Shown here piece after piece: positions 1 to 10,630 of a DNA stretch of 64,000 nt. Origin of the DNA: Onchocerca lupi (taxonomy: Eukaryota; Nematoda; Chromadorea; Rhabditida; Onchocercidae); assembly GCA_028564675.1 (NCBI GenBank), contig JAOVVO010000044.1, forward strand, positions 124,001 through 188,000. The letters are read 5' to 3'. The translations under genes were made by a program, and so were the position numbers. The notes under the pieces are model-generated. The model did no database searches and was not told the origin of the DNA. It saw only the letters and a program-made list of their open reading frames with translations. Position 1 is the stretch's first letter. Each line of letters opens with the position of its first letter.

Positions 1-1069
1 TTGCATTTTCAAGCATGTTTTCGAAATATATATCCAAAATAGACAGTATTAATGATTCTCTGAAATTATGTAAACTTCTCATTTGCAATCAAAGCTGGAA
101 TCCATGAGCATTTTTTTGTGCTAAAAAAGATCAGCGCATGAAAAAATCTTCACAGAAATATTCAGAATCGAGAAAGTGGAGATCAGTGGTGCAAAAGTCG
201 CTAATTTCTATGGGGTATGCTCTGCTAGAATGAAAATATAAGAAAAATGTAATGATCTTATTTAGACTTGGAAAAATTGATAAAATCAATGATCAAATCA
301 TTTCCTTCCTTGTAGCTAGAAAATTTTCTTTTTCTTATTTTTTTCATTTGATTGGAAACAAAAACAAAATAGCTGCAAATATGCAGAGAAGAAGAAATTG
401 CTAGGAAATAAGTTAATATAATTCAGACGATATTTTCAATGATAGAAACACAATAGGCTTCGATTTTCAATTTTATTCCCATTAATAGTAGAGAAACTTA
501 ACAGCTAGAGAAAGTGAAATTTATCTAAAATTATTAACATCATGTCTGCTCTGTACTACCTGAAAGCCAATTTCATTGAAGTGTGAACTGATAAATAGAT
601 ATCTCAGAGCAGCATAAGAAATCAATCTGATTTAGCTTTTTTTTTTTTTTGAAACAGACTGTAAATAGTCTAACTGAGGAGGAGAAAAATAAGGAGGTTA
701 ACGGGAATAGCAGATCTTTTAATTATTAGTTTATATTCTTCGAATGTGCTAAAACTTTCCAACGAAAAATAATATGGAATATTTCCGCTCTACAAATTCC
801 ACATTTTCGAAATAATGGCTAAAATTTGAAATAGAATAGAAGAATACCATTCTTATCCTTCCTTTCCGAACTTATTAATTGTTACAGAGTTCACATTTTT
901 AATGGCATCCTGTTTGCGACTGATCTGACTGTTATCAATGGAAATCTGAACATTGCTAGCACTTGTTTCCACAAAGCGAAATATTTTTTGGAATAGAAAT
1001 ACGATGAATTAATCAGAAATTTTTGTATTATGGAAATATCTTTGTATAAGCAAACTTTTGACCTTTACG

Positions 1070-1710
1070 CTACAATTAACATGTCGTAAATGTGTTGTGC
1101 TGTGGTGACTTGAAGTAAACAATTAACATGTTGTAAATTATGTTATAGTTGATAAGTAGAAAAAATGGTTCCTTTGTGTTAAAGTTAGCATGTTGTAAAT
1201 TATCTCTCTTTGTATTACAAGTTTATATGCTGTAAATTTTACTGGGTCTCACATGTAGTAAATGACTTCACTATAAAAAGGTTCCTTATCTGACGGGATT
1301 CACTCATTTTTTGCTCTGATCGGTATTCGACGAACGGTGCTTTCCGAACTTCATCAAACTCATCAATCCTTAATATCAATAACCCACAGATAACTTCACT
1401 ACTATTAAATAGAAGCCGAAATTATTAGTTATATTATCGATATTCATCAATTCATTGTGCGTAGCGTGATTGCGGTGAATAAGATTCGTTATATCAAGGG
1501 CTTCATTACACAACAATTCATTTCTACCAAGTTCCAATCCTCAGTAAACAATCTTTCACAAAATTCAAGGTTGTGCAAATCATCTTTTTCAACAATCTTG
1601 TAGAGCCGTGAAATGTCCAGTCTACGACTCCTACTTTTCATTATCAATTTTAACGGTAGTTTTTCTCCAGTAAAGTATAAAGTAGAAAGGTCTAGACGTG
1701 GTTAGCATTG
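1070..1710 (+). promoter_or_regulatory. TATA-box promoter or solo-LTR candidate
   Basis: A run of four or five diverged copies of a motif like AACATGTTGTAAATTA (about 1078, 1122, 1186, 1227 and 1250) leads into a TATA box, TATAAAAAGG, near 1272. About 30-45 bp later comes a less AT-rich segment (1295-1345) where transcription could start. Short direct repeats upstream of a TATA box are typical of the U3 region of an LTR retrotransposon. No open frame follows, so a solo LTR is one reading and an ordinary promoter the other. LTR borders were not identified. Confidence 0.25.
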
Positions 1711-3519
1711 CAAAGTGAGTAAATTTAATTATTTTGCCCTTAACTCAGTGCCTGTAATGTCTTGAGAAATAGTTGATGAAATAAGTCATTTTTTTTTTTC
1801 ACAAGAAAGTTTATGTGTTTATTGCTGTGAAAGAAAAAAATCTTAATGGACATGAATTTTTTACATGAGATCTTTTTAAGAGAGACAATAGTTGCAATAG
1901 CAAAAGAGAATAATTATAAGGATTTTCTCTTAATTATTGTGCAAGATATTTTCAAAGCTATGCACGATATAACACGATATAGCACCAGTTTTTTTTACAC
2001 TACTTTTTATTTCAAGTATTACTTCAGAACTTCAGCTAAAATTATTAAACTTGAGAAGAAGAAAAAAGGTGACCAAATCAACAAATCCTCCATTCCATAT
2101 ATGATTTTAATATAAATCTAAAGACTCAATAGGTGCAAACTTTAAGCAATCTAAAATCTGAACTTGATGTACTAAATGTAACTCCAAGCATATCATTTGA
2201 CATGAAAATTTGCGATCTTGAATTAAACGATCCTTGACCTCAAATTTAACAGCATTTTGTATTTAGTGGACCATTTTTATATTCCTTCAGTGCTTAAATT
2301 TTTGAAAACGATATAAGAAATAAATCAGTTATAATATACTGAAGTCACTATTGTGATGAAGATAATAGGCGAGTATAGCTCTCGAGAAGATTCCAGAGAA
2401 GAATGTTAGTTGATATCTGAGGAAGAATCTAGTAATATCTCGTCGTATAATGAAGGATCACTAACACCACATGACTAAAATACAGAAGGTAAAATTATGA
2501 TTTATATCGTGATAGTACTTCGTTTATCATCTGCAAATTGTGTTCACTAAAAATTCCACCAAAGTTAAATAATTTCTTATCAGATCGTATTATTTGGTGA
2601 ATTTTCTCTATCTGCTGAAGAAACGTCTTTTGTTCCAACGCTCTTCAGCTTTTTACATGGCTGCGCTTTATTGTAACGAAAAGTATATAAGATATAGATT
2701 ATGCATGCCTATTGAAGATATAAATGCGTCAATTTGCTGGAAACAGTAGTCATGGTTTTTATCATCTTTACTTTTGTGATATTGAAGGTGTTCAGCGATC
2801 GAGAGGTGATAATATAGACCAGAAAAAGATCATTTTTGTAAAAAAGAGTTTGCCAAGCAAAGTACTATGACATTTTGGTTGAAATGAGGTATGGAAATAG
2901 TTCAACTTTAGGTAATATAAAATGAAGAATGATAACTTGCATGAATCAGATGAGATATGCGAAACCATTTCCTAGCAGAATATTTGGTCGGAAATGTTAT
3001 CTGTCTATGACTACCGTTTGATGGCATCGTTACAGAGATATCTTATCAAGAATTCCCTCAGTTGTCTTGATTTCTTCGCAAAAAGGGTCATTTTCGATCA
3101 TAATGGAAGCAGCTTGTTAAGCAAGTCTAATACATAGGTACCAATTATCAAGACACTTTGAAATACTCCTTGGATAGATAATTACACAACTCCTTGTAAC
3201 ATCCTTTATAGCGCCTTTCAGATCTGCTTCACTTTTCTGTTTTTTATGTTTATTGGCTGGATTTGATGAAATCTGTATTCTGACGATATTCAATCCTAAT
3301 TGTATCTTTCTAAACTACCTAGACTTTTCCAGGCATAATTAATTTAATTGTTCTCTTCCTTTCTTCTTTGTTAACATTTCCACCTCTCAATATCATAAGT
3401 CCACAATATTCAATCAAACACCGTTAAAAAAATTTGCTAGTACTGGAGTTCCCTAATGAAATTTGTAAATCTATAAGTAGTTTTGTTGCATTCGAACCTC
3501 AAAGTCATTTAATATTAAT

Positions 3520-3740
3520 CAATCTATATGAATAAAAATATTAATGTTCGTTGTTATTTGTCACACAACCTTTCAAGTTCCTCACCAACTGATATGAAAT
3601 TTTGACACAACGTTGCATTCGAATAGGCGCGTATTTAAGAACTTCCGAAAACTTAAGATTTTGAACAAAGAATATTTACATTTTTATTTCTATAGAGTAA
3701 CTGGACCGGTCACGGGAAGCGTGGTCGGTCCAGCTAGTTG
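3520..3740 (-). repeat. Dispersed repeat copy A with palindromic end
   Basis: Read on the minus strand, this element starts with a GC-rich palindrome (3701-3733, arms CTGGACCG and CGGTCCAG). It then has an AATAAAAATGTAAATATTC-like arm, a core TATTCGAATGCAACGTTGTG, and ends in a tail ATTTTTATTCATATAGATTG. The two ends are imperfect inverted repeats of each other. The same order of blocks is present at 47234-47489, and the core and tail recur at 15590-15900. It codes for nothing visible, so it is non-autonomous: a foldback or MITE-like element, or the remains of a non-LTR retrotransposon tail. Confidence 0.7.
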
Positions 3741-5144
3741 TTAATAAGATTGTTCTATGCATGATGTCCACTTTGACTTCAGTGAAATGTAAGCAACGAT
3801 ATTTGTTAGTTCTTCAATATTATTAGGTAATTGATGGGGCAATTTCCTTTGAGCATTTACTAAAATAAGTTTTAATTTACGCTGCTCGCTCAAAAGAGAA
3901 TGATGATCATTTTAGCTGTAAAGTGATAAACCTTGCATTCCGTTTCGCCTTTTTCAATAGCAGCAGTACAACTGATGATGTTAACATAATGATACAGGCC
4001 TGATATCATTTTAGTAGAAATCATTACGTTGGTAACTGCATTTCAAAGATTATCTTAGCTTTCATAATCAATATCGGTGATATTCAGCTTTGGCTTATCA
4101 TTTGCCTTATCAGTATTCTGAGCTATTTGGATTGAGCTGCTTGACCAAATATATCGGTTTATATAAAGTATGTAAGCAGTAATCTCCATGATGGGAATTA
4201 TGGTAAGAGTATCATTGCTCAGAAATCATTGACACATACCTCCACATCATTCCCGGAAAGCAACTTTCAAAAATTATAATTATCAAGAATCCGATGCTAT
4301 GAATCTCATAATTTGGATAAATTAACTACCAAAAAATCGAGAATGTTTGTTCAAGAGATCATGAGGGGTTAATACAAGCCTAGTTTTCCCTTGTTTCTCA
4401 TTACATGCTATGAATCTAAACTAGAAGCCAATGTCAACACTTACATAGCTCACAGTTAACCAACCTTTCCACTCTGATCTCAGCTTTCATCATTAATATC
4501 TAACTCATCCATTTCACGTATCTGATAAATTGCATATTTAGGAAGCCCTGGAATGTTTATTTTATTTGTTTTTACTTAACTGCGATAAATATTATTTTAC
4601 AATTGAATATATCTGCTGTATGTAACAACCAGTGCATCAGATATATTCCTCCCAATTTACTCAAATAACGACTAAAATTGTAAAATAATAATAATTTTTG
4701 TGTCCCAGTATATCCTCCACCAACTAATTCCCATATTAAAATATACCCCCTTCCCCAATTAATTTTTGTATTTAATTATATTTCCAAATATATTTCCCCT
4801 CCCTCCCCAATATTATTTCGCATAACTGTATTCTGGATACTTCGAATTACAGTCAATTATAAACCACCCCTATCCGGAATATCCAGGATAGATCGGACCG
4901 AAAGATCCCGATTAAATACGATGACAAGGAAAAGGTTGGTATTTTGCGGTTGGTAAAAATAAGCCCGATAAGAATGTGATTTTCAAGATGGCTCGAATTG
5001 TTGGTGAGGCTCGTGGGTAGCAGGTTGTTAAGTATGTGGAGTACAGATTGATAGTTTTGGGATTTTTGTTGCAGTATATTATTATCTTTTACAGCTCTTC
5101 TTACTGAGATGGTCAAAGTTCAGATTTTCAAGGTTTATTTATAG

Positions 5145-5153
5145 GAATTTCAG
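5145..5153 (+). promoter_or_regulatory. Candidate trans-splice acceptor of uS9m gene
   Basis: AATTTCAG ends 8 bases before the first ATG of the mitochondrial uS9 gene, and no upstream exon is apparent. An unpaired acceptor this close to a start codon is what spliced-leader addition would look like in a nematode. A cis-spliced leader exon further upstream cannot be excluded. Confidence 0.45.
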
Positions 5154-5161
5154 GAATCGAA

Positions 5162-8100
5162 ATGTTTCCTAAATCAATTCAGCGAATATATAATCTTCGA
5201 TTCCTGAGAACTAACAGTACTCGATATCAGAATTTAGCAACAGGAAAAACGTCAATGACAGTGATGCCTGATGATTATAATATTGCAAATGCTGGTGATA
5301 CCGATGTACCTCGACATCGTAAGAAAGTGATAAGTCGTGCATTAGAAGTTTATCTCAATGATGTTAAAAGGCAGAATAAAACTATGGCCCGAGAAAGAGC
5401 CGAATTCGAGCTTGGGAAACGGTATTTGGCTAACATGTTGGGACTAGAACCGAATAGCATCACCCAGGACGACATTGACAAGTAAGCCTAGATTATTTAC
5501 AATATGCTAAAACATCCGATTTTTGAAATATACTAAGACATCTGATTAATTTTAACTAATACTTGATATAAAGGCTTATTATTCAGAGCAGTGGAGTATC
5601 TCTTTCCATCTGGTTTAACAAATAAGTTCGCATTACCGGTAATGAAGCCGCCCGAGGAAATCCTACCAATGTTGCGTCAAATTGAATTTGATGATGAAGG
5701 CCGCCCAAAGGATTTATTATTTTTCACACTTGCGCCTAGATTTTACAGACTTCTTTCGGTGGGTCCGTGTTTTCTTTAAAACAATATAATCTGAAAAACT
5801 ACATAATAAATGCTTTCTATTTCAGATTGTTGGTACAAAGACAGAAGCATTATTGTGCTATCAGCAGAAACAGAGAGTGGCTATAGAAGATGATTCAAAA
5901 ATGCCTAAAATGTATAGTTTGTCTTTAATTTCGGTATCAAATATGTGTTATTGGATTCTTGTGACAACATTTTATTCAATAATTTTTGTTCTAGGGAATT
6001 ATTGGGTACAGAATGGATCAGTCAACAAATGCTTTGTAATAAATTGGAAGAGAGGATTACAGATGAAATGGTATTTTTCGAAATTTTGGATTCCTAATAT
6101 TGGTTGCTTATAATTTACCAATGATTTATTTTCAGATTGTTTTAAAAGTAACTATTCAAGTTAATAAAGCTAGGTAATAAGTCATGTGCATTTTAGTATG
6201 CACATTTGATTGTTTCACTGGATTACATGGTTTCGCTCCCTGGTGCTCATAAGGAGCGCGACTTTATTTTCGAATACAGAAAATCTGTAGCTGTTGGAAC
6301 TAAGGACATTATTTTTGGCGCAAAAGTAAGTTTAAAAATAGTACAAGCAAAAGTGGATAAGCATATATTATCTCCAAAAAGGAGCACTTTTGCAGTATGA
6401 TTTGATAGTTATCATCTATTATTCAAAAAATCAATTCTTCAACGATCTGGATTATTGTGAAGACTTAGTAAGAAAGCTTTTTTATTTCTTTTTTTTCACT
6501 CAGGTACCACCAGTTCAGTTAGTAGAAGGTACCAATCAGCGAATGGCGAAAGTAGAAGTTCGCTTGAAAGCATCGTTTGCTGAAGTTGAAGTGCGAGACA
6601 AAGGAAGTGGCGAATATACGGTAGATGGATATGGTCTCGATATATTCCGGTCTTTACAAGCTAGGCAATATCTCATGCTTGTCTATAATTTTCAATTGTT
6701 TCAAGTTCTGGAGGACATGAATCTTCAGAAATTTTTCTTATCGTTTCCATAAACAAATCTTTAAAACTTTCTTCTATTATTTTGTAAAAAGCTTCTTAAA
6801 ATAATTTTTGCCAAATAATACAAAATTAGATTCTGTTTTTAGAGAAATATTCTTAGCACCGCTGATAGTGACAGATTTATTGGGAAAGCTGGATATCACA
6901 GGTAAAATTACAGATGGTCCGGGCGGTGCTTCTGTCATACCTAGGATCATACGGCATGGTGCTTCCTTGTGTATTGCTGCATTGTTTCCCGAACATTTTG
7001 ATAAGCTTCGTCTTGGTATCTTCTTTCATCATTAGTAATTGGTAAAAAGATGTTCTGAAATATCACTAAATGAACACTCCTTAAATTTATCTTGCTTGTT
7101 AAGTTTTAACGATAGTGCAAGTACATTTGCGAATTGATAAATTAAAAGACTAACTTATAGCTGGTCTATTGACTTCTGATCCAAGAAAACGTGAACGATA
7201 CAAGATCAACCAAAAAGGTGCTCGAGCCAAATGGATTTGGTATATTTTTATTTTTCAAGTTTTCTCGTCGCATGCTTCTCATAGATATATTTGCTTATCC
7301 GCCAAAGTTGACTGATTTTAATTTTGCTTTCGACTTTATAGGAATCATTTGAACTTTTGTCGGTCCTTTGATGTTTATCGTATTTCGTAACCGCATTATT
7401 TGATTACTATGAATCTTTTTACTATGACTTATTACGATTACATCATAGTAGTCCTGATAACTCTATGGATTGTTTGTTTTCTTGAAAATAACGATTAGTA
7501 ATCTTGCAGTTCTAATTCTTTAAAATCAATTCTAAGGAATAGTATTCTGTTGTAATTGTTTAATATACTTTAATCGGTAATGATAAGTTCTGGAAGTATT
7601 TTGTTGTCCATCGATGAGATTTAAATTCACTAAATGAATTAGCGGAATTATTGGGCTTATTTGTGGGCTCATTTCATTGGAAAATACGATTTCAAGCTTC
7701 ATTATTTCTGAATGAAATGTCACCAAACTTGGTATTTTTGGAAAAAAATTATTGCTGTGAGTAGCAGCAAAATTGGTTTTGTTCTGTCTGCGGCTTTACG
7801 AAATTTTGGAATAAATTCCCAATTTAGTATGATATCTATTGATGAGTTACTCGTATATTATTTTCTTAATATATTTTAGTCATATGATCACGTCATTTAA
7901 TAATGATGCTTATCAGAATGGATGAGCTGTAAAATCTGTCCCATATTTAGCGTGTGAGAAAATAGAAATTATGGAGTTAAGAGACATGCTTACCAAATGA
8001 AATATATTAAAATTAAAATATTCCGAATAATTGATACGCAAAGGCATTGAGCTTATCAACTAATAATTTTTCTCGGAAATTCGCGGTGCTGCCGAAACAA

Positions 8101-8437
8101 TCCATTATATGGAAGAAGTCACTTCTATTATATAGCTCGTGAATAAACTAAATTTGATATTTGTATAGAAAATAAACTTAAAATCGTGATATTACGATGA
8201 GAAAGTTACAACATTAAAGTCTCACATCATATTTCATTGCATAATAATAAATGACTGCTTTTGGGAAGTGTTGTAAATTTCTCATATATCATGAAAGTCG
8301 GTTACTTTATGGTATAAAAAAAAGACTAATTTCCATATTCAAATAAAGATTTTCTGAATTCCACATTTAATTCAGTTCTCATGCCATCAATTATTGATTT
8401 ATACTGATTGTGTAATTGTTGCAGGAAAAAGCGGTAA
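5162..8437 (+). CDS. mrps-9: Mitochondrial small-subunit ribosomal protein uS9m (MRPS9)
   Basis: Component of the small subunit of the mitochondrial ribosome. Nine exons join in phase: 5162-5481, 5587-5758, 5826-5911, 5995-6070, 6197-6325, 6504-6664, 6843-7015, 7161-7239 and 8425-8437, giving 402 residues, close to the usual length for animal MRPS9. The first 270 residues are the mitochondria-specific part and begin with a basic, Arg-rich presequence-like stretch. Residues from about 273 on are the uS9 fold: SGEYTVDG, the glycine-rich DGPGGASVIPRIIRHG segment, LLTSDPRKRERYK, and the C-terminal tail ending in WKKR. That tail reaches the P-site tRNA in uS9 proteins. Two oddities: intron 6 starts with GC (AG|GCAATA), forced by conserved spacing with bacterial S9, and the last exon is only 13 bases and encodes the final KKR after a 1.2 kb intron. 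An alternative small exon around 6136-6172 would break the frame. High certainty. Confidence 0.95.
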
Positions 8438-10327
8438 TGAAATGGTTTTTGTTATGAAATATGTGGCCGCAAGTAAGGATAATTGGAAAACCGGCAGGTA
8501 ATATTCAGATACGATTTCAAAAGTTTTTATCTTAATCAGGATAGATTGATGATGATGATGAAATTGTAATTAGTTAAGCGGATGAAGAGATACAGTTGGG
8601 AGCCACCTGACTGGGCTGTAATTAGGTGGGTCGATGAAGCGGACCAAGTAAGGAGTTTGTTTACAATGTTTACAAGCTAGAAAGTTTGTAATGTTTGCAG
8701 CAATAGAGCATATGGTTGGAACATTGTGAATAGTTAGTTCTCTTCTAAAGAAACAATAGGAAGACAGCTGGCTCGCAACTGCCCTTCCCTTCATGGGGGT
8801 GGGTTGCTGAGTGTGTTGTTTGTAGTAGTGGTGGTGGCCTATGCAGGGTGCGTGTCCTGTGGTGACACCTCGTGCAAGGCACCGACGCTGCATCGTTCAA
8901 GGAGCAGTCTAACACTGATTTTTCGTCTCTCTCTGTTCCTTCAAGGCACTGTTGTTGCTGTAGCTACACACTTTCTTAAACCAGCATAGCTGCTGCAATA
9001 AGATTGGCCGACGACGGATCGAACCGATCAGCAGCACAAACGTCTCCCGTTGAAATTGAGTGCATATCCTTTCCTCCCCTAATCATTCCCATCTCTTCTA
9101 TCCGGCCCTTTTAGTGCGGTAACTGGAAACGAATGGTACCTCCTGGTACCAATTCATCAAAATGTGATTGGTATGTATCTGTCTTTCTATCATTATGTAT
9201 ATGCCTGTAAACTTCGTCGTGGTGATGTTGAAATATGGATGTTTGTTGTTGGATGCATGCATGCGCAAACTTCTTAATGCAGTGGCCAATATTTTTGCAG
9301 AAGATTATAGGAAATAGAAACTTTCTCCATTTTTATTCGTTTTTGCAATATTTTTAGCTGAATGATCTGTTAATAAATTGGGATAGCGAGATGGAAGTAG
9401 GTTAAGCACGGCAAATGCCTCACATTTTTTGTCATTTGAATTTTGTTTTTTGTCATTTATTTTCTTTATCATCAGTACTGATATATGATTTCGTATCGAA
9501 ATGCATTATTTTTTTGGATTAAATTTATCTTGTAAATTATGATTGTGTTTGCGGGTTGTTTTTTACTTTTTTTCTATTATTTAGTATCCTTCACACATGC
9601 ATTACACCAAAACAGCATATCGTGGACTGTTCTGCCATTAGTAAATATTTATTGATGAGCGATTCAGCCCATTTCTCTCTTTATTTTCTTCCCTCATTGT
9701 TGTTCTAGATCATTCTCCAGTAAACATGATTGCTGGACCTTTCCATAAACATGTGTCGTTCGTTGTTCATGTGTTTTTCTTCTGTAATAATAAAATGCCT
9801 TTTTTTTTTTGAATTAGATGCATCCAATTTTCATTTACAGTTCGTCAACATGGAATAATTGCTATAAATCTTGAGAGAATTATGGGGGAAAAATTTACAA
9901 AACAGAATGCAATTTTTGTGATAAGTGAAATATACGGGGGTTTTTTGTGATTCATCATTATATACAATCATTATCCCCTAAATGAAGATTCGTTATATTG
10001 AAAGCAGGACTTGATTTTGATGTTTTGGAGAATTTATTCTCTTAGATTGTATTGCCATGATCTCCTAATATTAAAGCTGATCCCTTTTTCGGAATATTTG
10101 TGCTAATGAAGAACCAGAAATGTAGTGGCCTGCGTATTCAGGACAAGATATCAGGAAGGAAAGACGTCCTGATAAACAATATTTTCATGATCTCTTATTC
10201 CTGTGAATACGTTTTGTTATGCATTATCCATTTATGCTATTAAACTGAGATGAATAAAGGTCAGCAAAGTGTCAACTGACATTCAAATTCATAGCGAATA
10301 TGTTGTAACTTCTCTCTTGCGGTATGA

Positions 10328-10630
10328 GGCATTCAGCAGGTAAGCAATGATGATGAAATTGAAAACTTAGATGCACTCAAAGCTTCGGATGATCTTTGCC
10401 CTATCTTTAGTTTCCTTCGATATTTTGAAATCAACTGTCATTTATTTCTAAATGAAGGAAATGTATTAGATGCTGATACAGCCTTGAAATTGAATGAGAA
10501 TGCAGAGTACTTTGTTGAAGGTCACGGTTCATGGCGCAATATTCATCCTGCTGCGCAATATGCATCCTTCTGTTCTTCAACTATCATCATCCGAACAAAC
10601 GGAACAGTAGAGCAGAGTGTTGTTGTCTAA
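10328..10630 (+). CDS. Orphan open frame without ATG start (possible exon or gene remnant)
   Basis: About 100 codons are open between a TGA at 10325 and a TAA at 10628. Its composition is unlike its surroundings: acidic and mixed, with stretches such as SNDDEIENLDALKASDD and ENAEYFVEGHGSWRNIHPAA. An acceptor-like ATTCAG stands at its beginning (10331-10336). In the next frame, the sequence after 10620 stays open to a possible donor at 10716. This could be an internal exon of an unrecognised gene or a frame-shifted remnant. I know of no family match, and no partner exons were found. Confidence 0.25.
   Translation, partial: GIQQVSNDDEIENLDALKASDDLCPIFSFLRYFEINCHLFLNEGNVLDADTALKLNENAEYFVEGHGSWRNIHPAAQYASFCSSTIIIRTNGTVEQSVVV

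Larger units (their letters stand above)
1..5144. other. Gene-poor AT-rich stretch
   Basis: No reading frame here looks like a conserved protein, and the one ATG frame of note (1846-2115) is low-complexity Ile/Lys/Phe. It contains a TATA-like promoter or solo-LTR candidate (about 1070-1710) and one copy of a dispersed repeat (3520-3740), both listed separately. The rest is simple AT-rich sequence with scattered stops in all frames. Confidence 0.6.

Noticed and set aside
1846..2115. 89-codon ATG frame on the plus strand
   Set aside because: Low-complexity Ile/Phe/Lys/Tyr composition typical of AT-rich noncoding DNA; no motif, no splice partners.
2330..3130. Broken frames reminiscent of a decayed transposase (acidic SEEESSN stretch and scattered pieces)
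   Set aside because: No recognisable catalytic motif and stops in every frame; too weak to call.
6136..6172. Extra small exon of the uS9m gene between acceptor TTTTCAG and donor AG|GTAATA
   Set aside because: Joining it gives a stop in the next exon; direct splicing 6070 to 6197 is in frame.
8570..8989. Overlapping ATG frames in the GC-richer patch near 8.8 kb
   Set aside because: Both strands are open only because stops are rarer here; no homology.
9005..9030. Minus-strand GGTTCGATCC resembling a tRNA B box
   Set aside because: No A box, acceptor stem or anticodon stem can be formed around it; it is part of a small local palindrome.
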